Source of the DNA: Ferirhizobium litorale
GTDB taxonomy: Bacteria > Pseudomonadota > Alphaproteobacteria > Rhizobiales > Rhizobiaceae
Assembly: GCA_030028905.1 (NCBI GenBank)
Contig: JALDYZ010000008.1
Span: forward strand, 62,001-126,000
Length of the DNA stretch: 64,000 nt
Direction of reading: 5' to 3'
Part shown: positions 16,207 to 24,068 of the stretch, piece after piece
Layout of the letters: each line of letters begins with the position of its first letter
Position numbering within the stretch: position 1 is the stretch's first letter
Notes under the pieces: generated by a model
Told to the model about the DNA's origin: nothing
Seen by the model: only the letters and a program-made list of their open reading frames with translations
Databases searched by the model: none
Translations under genes and position numbers: made by a program

Positions 16207-17148
16207 ATGACCATCACGACCACGTCTCCGCGTGGGCGCGCCTTTGTGCGTTCCCACGAGGGGAATCCGCTGACCTGCTATCTGGATCCGGTTGGAATCC
16301 CGACGATCGGCACGGGCTTTACCATGCGCTCCGCTGCCGTTCGCAAAGAGCTTGCTCGCTTAGGCATCACCAAACTAGTGCCAGGCAAGACGAAGATCAC
16401 CGCCGAGCAATCCGACGCCATCTTTGCCGCCGTACTGGCCAGCGAGTTCGAGCCGGCCGTCGTTCGCAAGTCGCCCGACACGCGCAAGCAGCACCAGTTG
16501 GATGCCGCAGTTTCGGCTACCTACAATCTCGGCGTCGGCGCCATGGATTGGGAATGGGCCAAGCTCTGGCGCGCAGGCAAGCCAAGAGAGGCTGCGGCCT
16601 ACCTCGGCAGCCACTACAACACTGCCGGCGGCAAGCGCCTGGCTGGCCTTGTTCGCCGACGCAAGGAAGAGGCCGACCTTTTCCGCACCGGCAGCTATGC
16701 CGGCGTTGCCGTGACCATGCCTGAAGGCGTGCCGCGCGCTGCGGAGCCCGCACCACCGAGCCGGTCTGATCCGGTCGTCAAGGAAGCGCAGTCCATCCTT
16801 TCCGCCAAGGGCTTCAATCCCGGCGCGATCGATGGCTGGATGGGCGAGAAGACCGCGGCAGCCATCAAGGAATACCAGAAGGCGCACCCGCACCTTGTGG
16901 CCGACGGCATTCTCGGGCCGGCGACGCTGAGCCAACTACGGCGCGATTCCGTAGCGGTGAAGGAAGCCGTGACGAAGGGGGTGAGCTCGGCGGCGGGATC
17001 CGGCGCGCTGGCCTTCGCGTCGGGCCTGCCTTGGGGCTGGATTGCGGTCGGCGTGGCCGTGGCCGTTGTCATCTACGTGGCCTACCGCAACCGCGACGTC
17101 ATTGCGCGGCGCTGGAACACCATGCGCGGCAAGGAGGTGGCGGTGTGA
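16207..17148 (+). CDS. Endolysin, GH24 lysozyme with PG-binding domain and C-terminal membrane segment
   Basis: A 313-residue protein. Residues 1-160 are a GH24 (T4-type) muramidase with catalytic Glu in FVRSHEGNPL and the following D...T of CYLDPVGIPTIGTGFT. Residues 190-255 are a peptidoglycan-binding_1 domain (VKEAQSILSAKGFNPGAIDG). Residues 278-298 form a transmembrane helix near the C-terminus, unusual for a soluble endolysin. ATG 16207 follows AAAGGAA. It degrades the cell wall at lysis. Confidence 0.9.
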   Translation: MTITTTSPRGRAFVRSHEGNPLTCYLDPVGIPTIGTGFTMRSAAVRKELARLGITKLVPGKTKITAEQSDAIFAAVLASEFEPAVVRKSPDTRKQHQLDAAVSATYNLGVGAMDWEWAKLWRAGKPREAAAYLGSHYNTAGGKRLAGLVRRRKEEADLFRTGSYAGVAVTMPEGVPRAAEPAPPSRSDPVVKEAQSILSAKGFNPGAIDGWMGEKTAAAIKEYQKAHPHLVADGILGPATLSQLRRDSVAVKEAVTKGVSSAAGSGALAFASGLPWGWIAVGVAVAVVIYVAYRNRDVIARRWNTMRGKEVAV

Positions 17149-17379
17149 CCTTTCTATGGGGGCAACTCAAATCCTGGCTCGCCGCTGCCGGTGTGGCTCT
17201 CGCGTTGATCGCGGGAGCTTTTCTGTATGGACGCGCCGATGGCAAGGCTGACGCTGCGGCATCGCTCGGAAAACGCAAAAGCCGCCAAGAAGGCGAGGGA
17301 AGTCGAAGATGAAGTTCAGAAAATGGGCGGCGCTGACGTTGATGCTGCTTTGTCTAAGTGGCTGCGCGATGCACGGTAG
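17145..17379 (+). pseudogene. i-spanin (Rz-like), frameshifted
   Basis: GTG 17145 overlaps the endolysin stop. The frame gives VTFLWGQLKSWLAAAGVALA (N-terminal membrane anchor) to about ADAAASLG. The protein-like sequence then continues one base over as ENAKAAKKAREVEDEVQKM and ends DAALSKWLRDAR at a TAG 17377-17379. A single extra G in CTCGGAAAAC (about 17269-17272) would explain it. In the present frame translation ends at 17312. It could be a sequencing indel, decay, or rescued by +1 slippage. Confidence 0.65.
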
Positions 17380-17500
17380 CTATTGCGACGTGGCGCGTCC
17401 CGTGCGGCCAAGTGTCTCGGATTCCTTATCGGATGAAACCAAGCGCCAGATCCTGGCGGAGAACACGAAGATTGAGAAGCTGTGCGGGGTGAAGCCGTGA
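17309..17500 (+). CDS. o-spanin (Rz1-like) outer-membrane lipoprotein
   Basis: A 63-residue lipoprotein: KFRKWAALTLMLLCLSGC signal with lipobox LSGC, then a short proline-containing segment (CDVARPVRPSVSD) and two further cysteines. It is nested over the end of the i-spanin coding region in another frame, the classical Rz/Rz1 arrangement. With the i-spanin it would fuse inner and outer membranes in the last step of lysis. Confidence 0.8.
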   Translation: MKFRKWAALTLMLLCLSGCAMHGSYCDVARPVRPSVSDSLSDETKRQILAENTKIEKLCGVKP

Positions 17501-17838
17501 CTCCCGAAGAAATCATGAAGGCCATCCTGTTCTTCCTGACCTTGGCCGGCGCTGGTTGGGGCATCTGGTGGAAGATTGATGGCCGCGTCAAGGAAGGCGA
17601 GAAAGCCACCGGCGAACGCGTTGCTGCGGTTGAGGCGAAGGCAGAGAAGGCGCTCGCCGAGTTGGCGGCCCACCGCCTGCACACCGCGGAAACTTACATC
17701 ACCAAGGCAGGCATGCGCGAGGCCACGGAAAGCATCATGGAGGCCATTAGCGGCGTGAAGCATGCCGTTGATAACATGACGGCGCGCGTCGATCGCATTG
17801 TCGAAAACCAGCCCAGAAGGGCGACGCGGGGAGGGTGA
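17497..17838 (+). CDS. Small membrane protein with coiled coil (lysis cassette, holin candidate)
   Basis: GTG 17497 overlaps the o-spanin stop (GTGA). The 113-residue product has one N-terminal membrane helix (MKAILFFLTLAGAGWGIWW) and a long helical tail with heptads (RVKEGEKATGERVAAVEAKAEK..). Its position after the spanins suggests a lysis role, for example holin or antiholin, but the single helix and cytoplasmic coiled coil are not diagnostic. Confidence 0.65.
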   Translation: MTPEEIMKAILFFLTLAGAGWGIWWKIDGRVKEGEKATGERVAAVEAKAEKALAELAAHRLHTAETYITKAGMREATESIMEAISGVKHAVDNMTARVDRIVENQPRRATRGG

Positions 17839-18188
17839 GGCTTTCTCGAACCTTATACCTATTAGTAATTGCGGGTTATTTGTGAGATATGCATAATGCT
17901 GATCCAGAGTAAGGTCTCGTCAACACTTTCGTAATAGATTCTGTTGACGCAGATCGCATGATGATGTAGTGGCGCGCCGACCAGACTTGTTGTTGCCGCA
18001 ATGCAACATTATATCGATCTCAAACGTCACAAAACCTGCCCGTTTGCGATTCAATTTGCAAATTGACAGCTTTGGGTATTTGTGGCGACAGTGTGGCAGA
18101 TGGATTGGAACCTTTATTCCGAAGGTTTGTTGTTGTTGCAGTAAGGCTTGGGAGGGTCGAAATGCAAGAAACAGAAGGAGTGTCAAGT
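17839..18188. other. Non-coding segment after the lysis cassette
   Basis: About 350 bases of clearly lower GC with no convincing gene. It has TTGACG (about 17944) and TTGACA (about 18063) hexamers but no good partner -10 could be fixed. It probably carries the promoter for the plus-strand cargo genes at 18,189 and 18,482. Confidence 0.35.
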
Positions 18189-18407
18189 ATGACAGAGCAA
18201 TCGAGAGACCAGCTCCACTCCCTTCTTTTCGAAGAGGGTCGTGAGCTGGTGAATATCAAGTTCATGCCTGGTAACAGCCGCAGCGTGACACCGCGCAAGT
18301 TGTCGGACGCAGCAGCTCGCGCGATACACTCGGCCTTGGAGGGTGATATGGTTAGTCACCCGCCACATACGGGCAGGGCGAAGTGCAAGCTTGAAGCTTT
18401 CGCCTAA
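18189..18407 (+). CDS. Small protein of unknown function, 72 residues
   Basis: The product MTEQSRDQLHSLLFEEGREL...KCKLEAFA resembles short conserved rhizobial proteins with an LHSLLFE.GREL.NIKF start. ATG 18189 has a near-perfect AGAAGGAG eight bases upstream; an in-frame ATG at 18162 with GGGAGG would add 9 residues. A terminator follows at 18438. Confidence 0.65.
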   Translation: MTEQSRDQLHSLLFEEGRELVNIKFMPGNSRSVTPRKLSDAAARAIHSALEGDMVSHPPHTGRAKCKLEAFA

Positions 18408-18437
18408 AAAGGGTATCCAGATTCATTCGAATCGTAA

Positions 18438-18467
18438 GGCTCGGATTTGTCCGGGCCTTTTTTATTT
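18438..18467 (+). terminator. Rho-independent terminator
   Basis: GGCTCGGA (18438-18445) pairs with TCCGGGCC (18450-18457) around a TTTG loop, followed by TTTTTTATTT. It ends the transcript of the 72-residue gene only about 15 bases before the next ATG, so the next gene depends on read-through or on a promoter inside this element. Confidence 0.85.
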
Positions 18468-18481
18468 CTGGGTTGCATGGC

Positions 18482-19075
18482 ATGTACCTAAAAAATCTGG
18501 TGGCAGCTGTCGAGCAGATCGACCAGATGCCAATTGAAGTTGAAGAAATGGCGGCTAAGCTTGTTGAAGCGGGTTGCCAGGATAAGATCATCTTCCACCC
18601 AGCCGACGAAGACCCGGACGAATTTCAGGGAGTCTTCTACAAATATGTAGTACGCCACAGTACCTACGCCGACCCGGAGTTTACAACGCTAATAGCGTTC
18701 TCAAAGCACCTGCCTATCGAATGGCAGCGGATGGTTTGCTGTAAAGAGCTCATTCACACCTGCGACTCTTCAGTTGAGAAGACGGATTCTCCGGAAGAGG
18801 TTGAAGCCCTTCTCGAGAAGGTGCTCGGCCCGCTCTCAACTCAAGACTTTGGCTTGGCAGATGTGATGGCAGCCAAAGATAAGCTAGCAATATATCAGGC
18901 CTTGGCTATCCTTTTTCCGCCCAAAGCTCGGGAGCAAGCGGTCGCTGGCCTCGCAGCAGGAATGAGGATTGAGGAAATTGCCGCTTGGGCTGGGTTGCCT
19001 CGCGCGTTGGTTTCTTTTGCTTGTAGCGAAGATTGGCCTGCCGTAATGCACGAGCTGATTGAGGGCTGGGAATAA
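18482..19075 (+). CDS. Protein of unknown function with degenerate metallopeptidase-like motif
   Basis: A 197-residue acidic protein. The centre has RMVCCKELIHTCD, which resembles the HExxH helix of ImmA/IrrE-type zinc peptidases, but the first His is Lys, so catalysis is doubtful. The C-terminal part contains a helix-turn-helix-like region (RIEEIAAWAGLPRALVSFA). ATG 18482 is chosen; no good ribosome-binding site is visible. ImmA/IrrE relatives often control phage or ICE repressors, which would suit this position, but homology is unproven. Confidence 0.65.
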   Translation: MYLKNLVAAVEQIDQMPIEVEEMAAKLVEAGCQDKIIFHPADEDPDEFQGVFYKYVVRHSTYADPEFTTLIAFSKHLPIEWQRMVCCKELIHTCDSSVEKTDSPEEVEALLEKVLGPLSTQDFGLADVMAAKDKLAIYQALAILFPPKAREQAVAGLAAGMRIEEIAAWAGLPRALVSFACSEDWPAVMHELIEGWE

Positions 19076-19118
19076 GCGTCAATCCGCCTCAGTTAACTAA
19101 CATCACTGCGCACCCCAG

Positions 19119-19152
19119 CCGCCTCTCCTTGACCGGGGAGGCGGTTTTTTTT
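19119..19152 (+). terminator. Rho-independent terminator
   Basis: CCGCCTCTCC (19119-19128) pairs with GGGGAGGCGG (19135-19144) around TTGACC, followed by eight T. It ends the plus-strand unit of the 197-residue gene just before the convergent minus-strand operon. Confidence 0.9.
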
Positions 19153-19156
19153 GTTT

Positions 19157-19346
19157 TTAGCGCTTCTTCTTCTTTGGTCTCGGTTCCGGCCTTGTGAACT
19201 CTACGACAGACATACCGGCTTCTTCGCTGGCGGCAATGAAGGCCAGCCGGGCTTCTCGCGGATCTCTTCAAGGCTTCGCGAGCGGCAAAGTGTGTCAGAT
19301 CTGGCTCCGATCTCACTGACAAGTCGGGATCATTGCGGGCACTCAT
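19157..19346 (-). pseudogene. Small gene with two frameshifts
   Basis: Protein-like sequence runs through three frames: MSARNDPDL, then VSEIGARSDTLCRSRSLEE, then ARLAFIAASEEAGMSVVEFT and RPEPRPKKKKR with stop at 19157. Restoring one base at each of two points would give an intact protein of about 62 residues. Its ATG overlaps the stop of the GH19 gene (ATGA), so it was the fourth gene of that operon. It may be decay or sequencing error. Confidence 0.5.
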
Positions 19347-20347
19347 TCTTCCGGATGAACGCGCCAAAGTTGCGGATCAGTGATTGCATCAAATGTCCGA
19401 TCATCATTGTAAACGGTCTGCAGCGCTGCCCCGGTCGGTAAACCCGCAATATTGATGGGCGGGAATCCAGCCTCCTCACGTAATATCTGCAATCCCGCAA
19501 TGATTTCTGATTGGCTTCCGCTTTCAGCGGGCTGTGGCCTTACGAGCCCAGCTTCCGATAGTATAGAGCTCACCGCACTTATTTCCTCCGCTGAAATTTC
19601 ACTTGCTTCTTCTGAAGAAATTCGACCAACCAAGAGCTTATTAGCCCGAGCTAGGAAAAGTCTTGCCTGATCAAGACCGTTTATGCCCCCGTTTATTTTC
19701 TTTCTGACGGCAATGAGATCATCTCTGTCCGCAGGAGCATTAGCGCCGCAGGCACTCCAAAATTGCGTGCTTACCAAAAAACCTAATCTAGCAGTTCTGA
19801 CGGCGTCAGGCTCGTCGACAACCTTGACCCCTTCAATTGAACCGCGTGCCGTGTAATTGTTTTTGAAAGTCAATTGAATGAATCCAGAGCCCCGGTAGCG
19901 CCATCCATCTTGCAACCCGTTATTGCCGTATCTATTGCCATACACAAAATTAGCAAGAGCTTGAGGGTTTCGAACGTAAGGTTGAGCATCCGCGTTTGAT
20001 TTAAAACGTTTAGGGAAGACCTTTAATAGTCTTTCAGCAGTCCGATAATATAAATTCTCCTCAATAATCTTAAAACCACCCGTTTCAGTTGCTAGTTGCA
20101 CCAAAAAATGCTTCGTTCTCAGTCGGTTTTTTACCCCCGCATCCTGTGCGTTTTTCCAGTTTGCAACGATAGATTCGACGTAAGCTGCCCTTGCACCAGG
20201 CGCGAACTTAACAAGAAAAGCTAAGTTCGGTACCGTCGACGCGCTCTCTTCAGGAGCACAGTCGTCCGCCTTCGGAGATTTCGGGTGCATGGCAACTGTG
20301 AGGACAGCACCACCATTTACGAGGAAGAATCGGCGAGACGACGACAT
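19343..20347 (-). CDS. GH19 (chitinase/muramidase-type) glycoside hydrolase, probably exported
   Basis: A 334-residue protein. The N-terminus SSRRFFLVNGGAVLTVAM has a twin-arginine-like SRRFFL motif and a short hydrophobic stretch. Residues 45-250 are a GH19 domain with catalytic Glu near residue 88 (LATETGGF), EENLYYRTAERLL, NPQALANFVYGNRYGN and DGWRYRGSGFIQLT. The C-terminal 80 residues are of unknown function. ATG 20347 follows GGGAG and lies 16 bases after the protease gene; longer forms overlap it. It should cut chitin or, more likely, peptidoglycan. Confidence 0.85.
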   Translation of the reverse strand: MSSSRRFFLVNGGAVLTVAMHPKSPKADDCAPEESASTVPNLAFLVKFAPGARAAYVESIVANWKNAQDAGVKNRLRTKHFLVQLATETGGFKIIEENLYYRTAERLLKVFPKRFKSNADAQPYVRNPQALANFVYGNRYGNNGLQDGWRYRGSGFIQLTFKNNYTARGSIEGVKVVDEPDAVRTARLGFLVSTQFWSACGANAPADRDDLIAVRKKINGGINGLDQARLFLARANKLLVGRISSEEASEISAEEISAVSSILSEAGLVRPQPAESGSQSEIIAGLQILREEAGFPPINIAGLPTGAALQTVYNDDRTFDAITDPQLWRVHPEE

Positions 20348-20363
20348 CACTGGTGCTCCCAAG

Positions 20364-21509
20364 CTAATTGCATGTGTTGAACTCAACGCCTTTTGTAAGC
20401 AAAGATTTAACCAGTAGTTGGGCCATAACTGCACGGTTTCGAGTGGCAAAGAACGGTGTCCCCTGATCGAACCCCCAATGATGAAGACCGACGACACAAT
20501 AGCGCGCAGAAGCTCCAGCTCCCATCACGGCGAGCAAGGGTGAGCCGGAGCTGCCCCCAATTGTGTCGCATCTATGGGTAAGATCAGAATGGACTTTCAA
20601 ATCTACGCCGGGAACACCAACCTCCAAAATCTCACATCCAATCTCTGATATCTGCTTCCACTCGCCTGCTGGATGCTGTATGAGCTTTGTGGCGAGAGCA
20701 GCTGATGGTTGCGTCGTCAACCATTGGAGCGGTGCATATTCTTCAGCAATCGGTTGGTCTACTTGGAGAATCGAATAATCAAGGATTTTATCTTGTTCTA
20801 CTAAGTAGAGGCAACGTCGTTGATCGCCGAAAACTATATTTCCGCGATCGTCTTTTGTGTAGTCGAAGACAATGTCCGCTGTTTTGCAAGTTTCTACATC
20901 ATCTATACAGTGATTGTTTGTTATAATTGTATTTCGTGATATAACAAAGCCGCTGCAAACCTTGTTCTCTCCCTCTTTTTCAAAGCTCAAGAATACAACG
21001 GATCGTGAGGCTCGCACCAAAGGTATGTCTTTGCTTGCGATATTTATATTGGCGAGTTGATTCCCTTCAAAAATCGATAGCCATGGGTTCGGATTAGTCT
21101 GTTGAGGGATGATATTTGCGACTGTGAGCCTAGCTTGCGTCGGCTCGGTCCCTGAAATCTGTATTTTAACCGTGCCACCTGTTGCAAGCGGCGGATACAA
21201 TTCCTTAAAGCTTGCTGGACCGCTTAGAACGTAGTCAGGCGATTCCGCATCTCCAGTGATCGTCAGCAAATAACCTTTTGGGATTGAAATATCTCTTAGA
21301 TGAATTCGAATGTAACGACTGCCGGGGCGTGAATAATGGAACGTTAAGGCAGGTCCAGACGGAAGTTGCTCCTGGGCAAACTGCGAAAGATTTATGTTCG
21401 AAAATTTTGGATCCGGTACGCCATCGGCTAAGGCCTCTTCCGCTAAGCAAGCAGTGAACTCAAGCAAAAGTGATAATACTGATGCAATAATAAGAATCGG
21501 ATTACACAT
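20364..21509 (-). CDS. Exported trypsin-like (S1) serine protease
   Basis: A 381-residue protein with a Sec-type signal peptide (PILIIASVLSLLLEFTACLA), a beta-sandwich domain at about 50-135, and a chymotrypsin-fold domain from about 165. The catalytic triad is visible: His200 in TIITNNHCID, Asp244 in KILDYSILQVD and Ser321 in TIGGSSGSPLLAV. Several cysteine pairs suit the periplasm or exterior. Its ATG shares one base with the subtilase stop. GC is much lower than in flanking genes. Confidence 0.9.
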   Translation of the reverse strand: MCNPILIIASVLSLLLEFTACLAEEALADGVPDPKFSNINLSQFAQEQLPSGPALTFHYSRPGSRYIRIHLRDISIPKGYLLTITGDAESPDYVLSGPASFKELYPPLATGGTVKIQISGTEPTQARLTVANIIPQQTNPNPWLSIFEGNQLANINIASKDIPLVRASRSVVFLSFEKEGENKVCSGFVISRNTIITNNHCIDDVETCKTADIVFDYTKDDRGNIVFGDQRRCLYLVEQDKILDYSILQVDQPIAEEYAPLQWLTTQPSAALATKLIQHPAGEWKQISEIGCEILEVGVPGVDLKVHSDLTHRCDTIGGSSGSPLLAVMGAGASARYCVVGLHHWGFDQGTPFFATRNRAVMAQLLVKSLLTKGVEFNTCN

Positions 21510-23881
21510 CAGTCATCACCTCCCGTTCTGCGCACGTATTTTTTGACATCACTGAGACTGGTCGAAACATAAGCGGCTTTTGGCCTGTGCAATAGTATAG
21601 GATTGCCGATGATCTGTGCTCGTATTCTCCTAAATCCATTGTCTCCTGGTTTCTTATGTTGTTCAACAAAGATTATAACTTCTTCTGAGTCAGGAAGTCT
21701 CTGAAAGCCAAGCACCTCAGGCCATCCAACTTCGTCACTTTGCTCCGATTCCAGATCGAAGAAGGAAAGTTGGTTTTTTTCATTGGCGGCTCCAATTCTT
21801 GAAATCATGGTCGTCACAGCGGTTCCGCTATTTAGTTCTATGATGTCTTTGAAACCAGCGGACAAGCAATCGATATCTAGGCTCCCGCCTTGCATATGGG
21901 GAAGCTGCTCTGCGGATTTTATATTTGAGCAAGCGACAATTCGATTGCGGGTCATTCTTGGTGTCCAAAAATCCCCTTGTCTTACCGCCCTGGCTAAACT
22001 ACTTGCGCCGGCTACAATAGCGGCGGCTTGAGAACTCCCCGTCATGGATGCGTACTTGTTTAATGGGGTAGGTCCTTCGACATTTTCTCCGTCAGCTCCA
22101 ACCGTGAAGCCGACGTTAATACTAGTGCCAGTTATCGGCTTACTTCCTGACGAGTCCAAAGCAACTACCGAAACTACGTTGGGAAGCGTTGCAGATAAAC
22201 AGGCGGGGATGGTCTTGCACGATAGCTCTGATTCTGTTTGATTTCCTGCCGCCACGACGTACAGAACATGATCTGCCGTATTGTTGATTAAAGTAGTTAG
22301 CCAATCGTTGTGCTTGAGGATATCTGCAGCTGTGCCCCCGGCCGTAGGCGGTACGTACCCAGCACTAATATCGACAACTCGAATTGCTTCTTCAAAAATT
22401 ATGTTTTTGATTCGGTCAAGTAGCCATATACCGTAACTTTCTTGTGTAATACGGGACATGTTAATCTTTACGCCAATAATTTTGGCCGTCGGGTTAATGC
22501 CACCCACGCCGTAATTATCGTCCCAGCGAGCGGCTATTAATCCGGCTAGATGTGTCCCGTGTCGGGCGGCTATAAATGCCGGGGTATGCGGCCCTGGTTC
22601 TTCGACAAATGCGCCCGCTTTGCCGCACTTTTCCCTGCTTGGAGCCATTGCCGCCACAACTCCGTCAGCGGCTGCCGTATCCTTTGGTGCAGCCAAATCA
22701 GTATCATCCCTCGTGCAAAATTCAGCGTATTTCTGATCTGAGTTAGTGCAATCATAGACTACAAATGCACCTGATTTAAACTCACAGTGATTTTTGTCAA
22801 AATTGCTGTCAATAATCATAACGGTCTGTCTGGTAGTAATAGACGCCAGTGTTTCTAAAAATTGCTCATATTCATGCAGTGACATAAGTGTTTGTTGCCG
22901 AGTGCTAAAAGGTTGGTCAACTTTATCAGTAGTAAATGGGACAACAACACCTGGAGAACTCCATGATTCACTTTCAATAATACTCTTTCCATATTTGTAT
23001 CTATGCAGTGTCGGGCCTGGTAAGGGTGCGGTTTCTGTCGGGTCGGACAGCGGTCTACTGGGTGAGCCGAATTCAAGAGAGCGGGGCTCTTCATTCGCAA
23101 TGGTTGGTAGAGATGTAATTCCACTGTCGATGAAGTGGTCTTGGGATTGTTCTGTCGTTATCACAAACGGGGTGGAGGCGTAGCTACGGCGTTCGCGGTC
23201 AACGAGTACAGGCTTCCTTACAATGGCACATAAGTCAGAGCAGGTCTCAGGAATGTCGACGATGTAATCGAGTGCTGGAACATACAAATTGTTTGTAATA
23301 TTGTACAGATCAGCAATTTCGTGGGCGTAGTTAAAGAATAAAAACATTTTAATACATTTATCTCTGTCCATGATGCATAATTCATTATTATTTATCAAAT
23401 TATCTATGGAATCGGAAATTGTTACTTGTTTTGGCACAACATTTTCTCTTATGTTTATTTTAGGTATAATTATTGTATCTCCCGCTCTTAGCTTTGACCA
23501 ATCCCCTTTGCTCGGGAGAATTTGTAATAAGTTCGAAACTTCGACTGTGCCGTCTTCGTTAGCTTCAACAACAATTTCTCGATCACATACCTGAGGGTTT
23601 AAGTCACACGTTAACGCATCCATGATTTCTGGGAAAAAAGATCCGCGAAAAGATGATTCGCGTCGTAGTATATCTTGAACATTATCCCCTATTCCTACTT
23701 CGTGTGGCGTGACCGGAATGTTTCCGTTTGCGATTAAAACGGTATATATTGCTTCAATTTTGATTGATAGCGCGCTTTTGCTGTCTCCGTCCAGCCCAAT
23801 TACTCCCGCGCTCGTGCTTTGCGCGAGCGGTAAGCAAATTACCGCAAAAGAGAAAACAAAACCTAGGAGATAATATTTCAT
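21509..23881 (-). CDS. Exported subtilase (S8) with LysM-like N-terminal region
   Basis: A 790-residue protein. A Sec signal (YYLLGFVFSFAVICLPLAQS) is followed by a region with GDNVQDILRRES...LRAGDTIIIPK (about 65-142) that looks like LysM or FimV-type wall binding. The S8 domain spans about 350-690: Asp358 in VMIIDSNFD, His441 in RHGTHLAGLIAA, Asn547 in VVAAGNQ and Ser617 in MTGSSQAAAIVAG. Multiple cysteines fit an exported protein. First gene of the operon; RBS GGGAGG. Confidence 0.9.
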   Translation of the reverse strand: MKYYLLGFVFSFAVICLPLAQSTSAGVIGLDGDSKSALSIKIEAIYTVLIANGNIPVTPHEVGIGDNVQDILRRESSFRGSFFPEIMDALTCDLNPQVCDREIVVEANEDGTVEVSNLLQILPSKGDWSKLRAGDTIIIPKINIRENVVPKQVTISDSIDNLINNNELCIMDRDKCIKMFLFFNYAHEIADLYNITNNLYVPALDYIVDIPETCSDLCAIVRKPVLVDRERRSYASTPFVITTEQSQDHFIDSGITSLPTIANEEPRSLEFGSPSRPLSDPTETAPLPGPTLHRYKYGKSIIESESWSSPGVVVPFTTDKVDQPFSTRQQTLMSLHEYEQFLETLASITTRQTVMIIDSNFDKNHCEFKSGAFVVYDCTNSDQKYAEFCTRDDTDLAAPKDTAAADGVVAAMAPSREKCGKAGAFVEEPGPHTPAFIAARHGTHLAGLIAARWDDNYGVGGINPTAKIIGVKINMSRITQESYGIWLLDRIKNIIFEEAIRVVDISAGYVPPTAGGTAADILKHNDWLTTLINNTADHVLYVVAAGNQTESELSCKTIPACLSATLPNVVSVVALDSSGSKPITGTSINVGFTVGADGENVEGPTPLNKYASMTGSSQAAAIVAGASSLARAVRQGDFWTPRMTRNRIVACSNIKSAEQLPHMQGGSLDIDCLSAGFKDIIELNSGTAVTTMISRIGAANEKNQLSFFDLESEQSDEVGWPEVLGFQRLPDSEEVIIFVEQHKKPGDNGFRRIRAQIIGNPILLHRPKAAYVSTSLSDVKKYVRRTGGDD

Positions 23882-23914
23882 TATCCTCCCTCACTTTGCA
23901 GGTTTGAGTAGGCC

Positions 23915-23942
23915 ATAATACTCTCTGTGGTTGATTTTACAA
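23915..23942 (-). promoter_or_regulatory. Candidate sigma-70 promoter of the protease operon
   Basis: On the minus strand TTGTAA (23942-23937) and TATTAT (23920-23915) are 16 bases apart, 33 bases before the subtilase ATG. The region 23882-24068 is AT-rich and has no gene. No LexA or Pho box was seen here. Confidence 0.5.
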
Positions 23943-24068
23943 TGAATAATATTCAAATATTTGCTTTATCGAACTGATTAGTTAAATAATACGATTATCA
24001 ACAATGACTTAATGAGCAATTCTAAGTGTAGATATTACGCTACGTTAATTGGTCATTGTTTAGTTAGT

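Noticed and set aside
19089-19367. 92-residue minus-strand open frame
   Set aside because: It crosses the terminator at 19119-19152; the protein-like signal changes frame twice and ends at 19157, so a pseudogene fits better.
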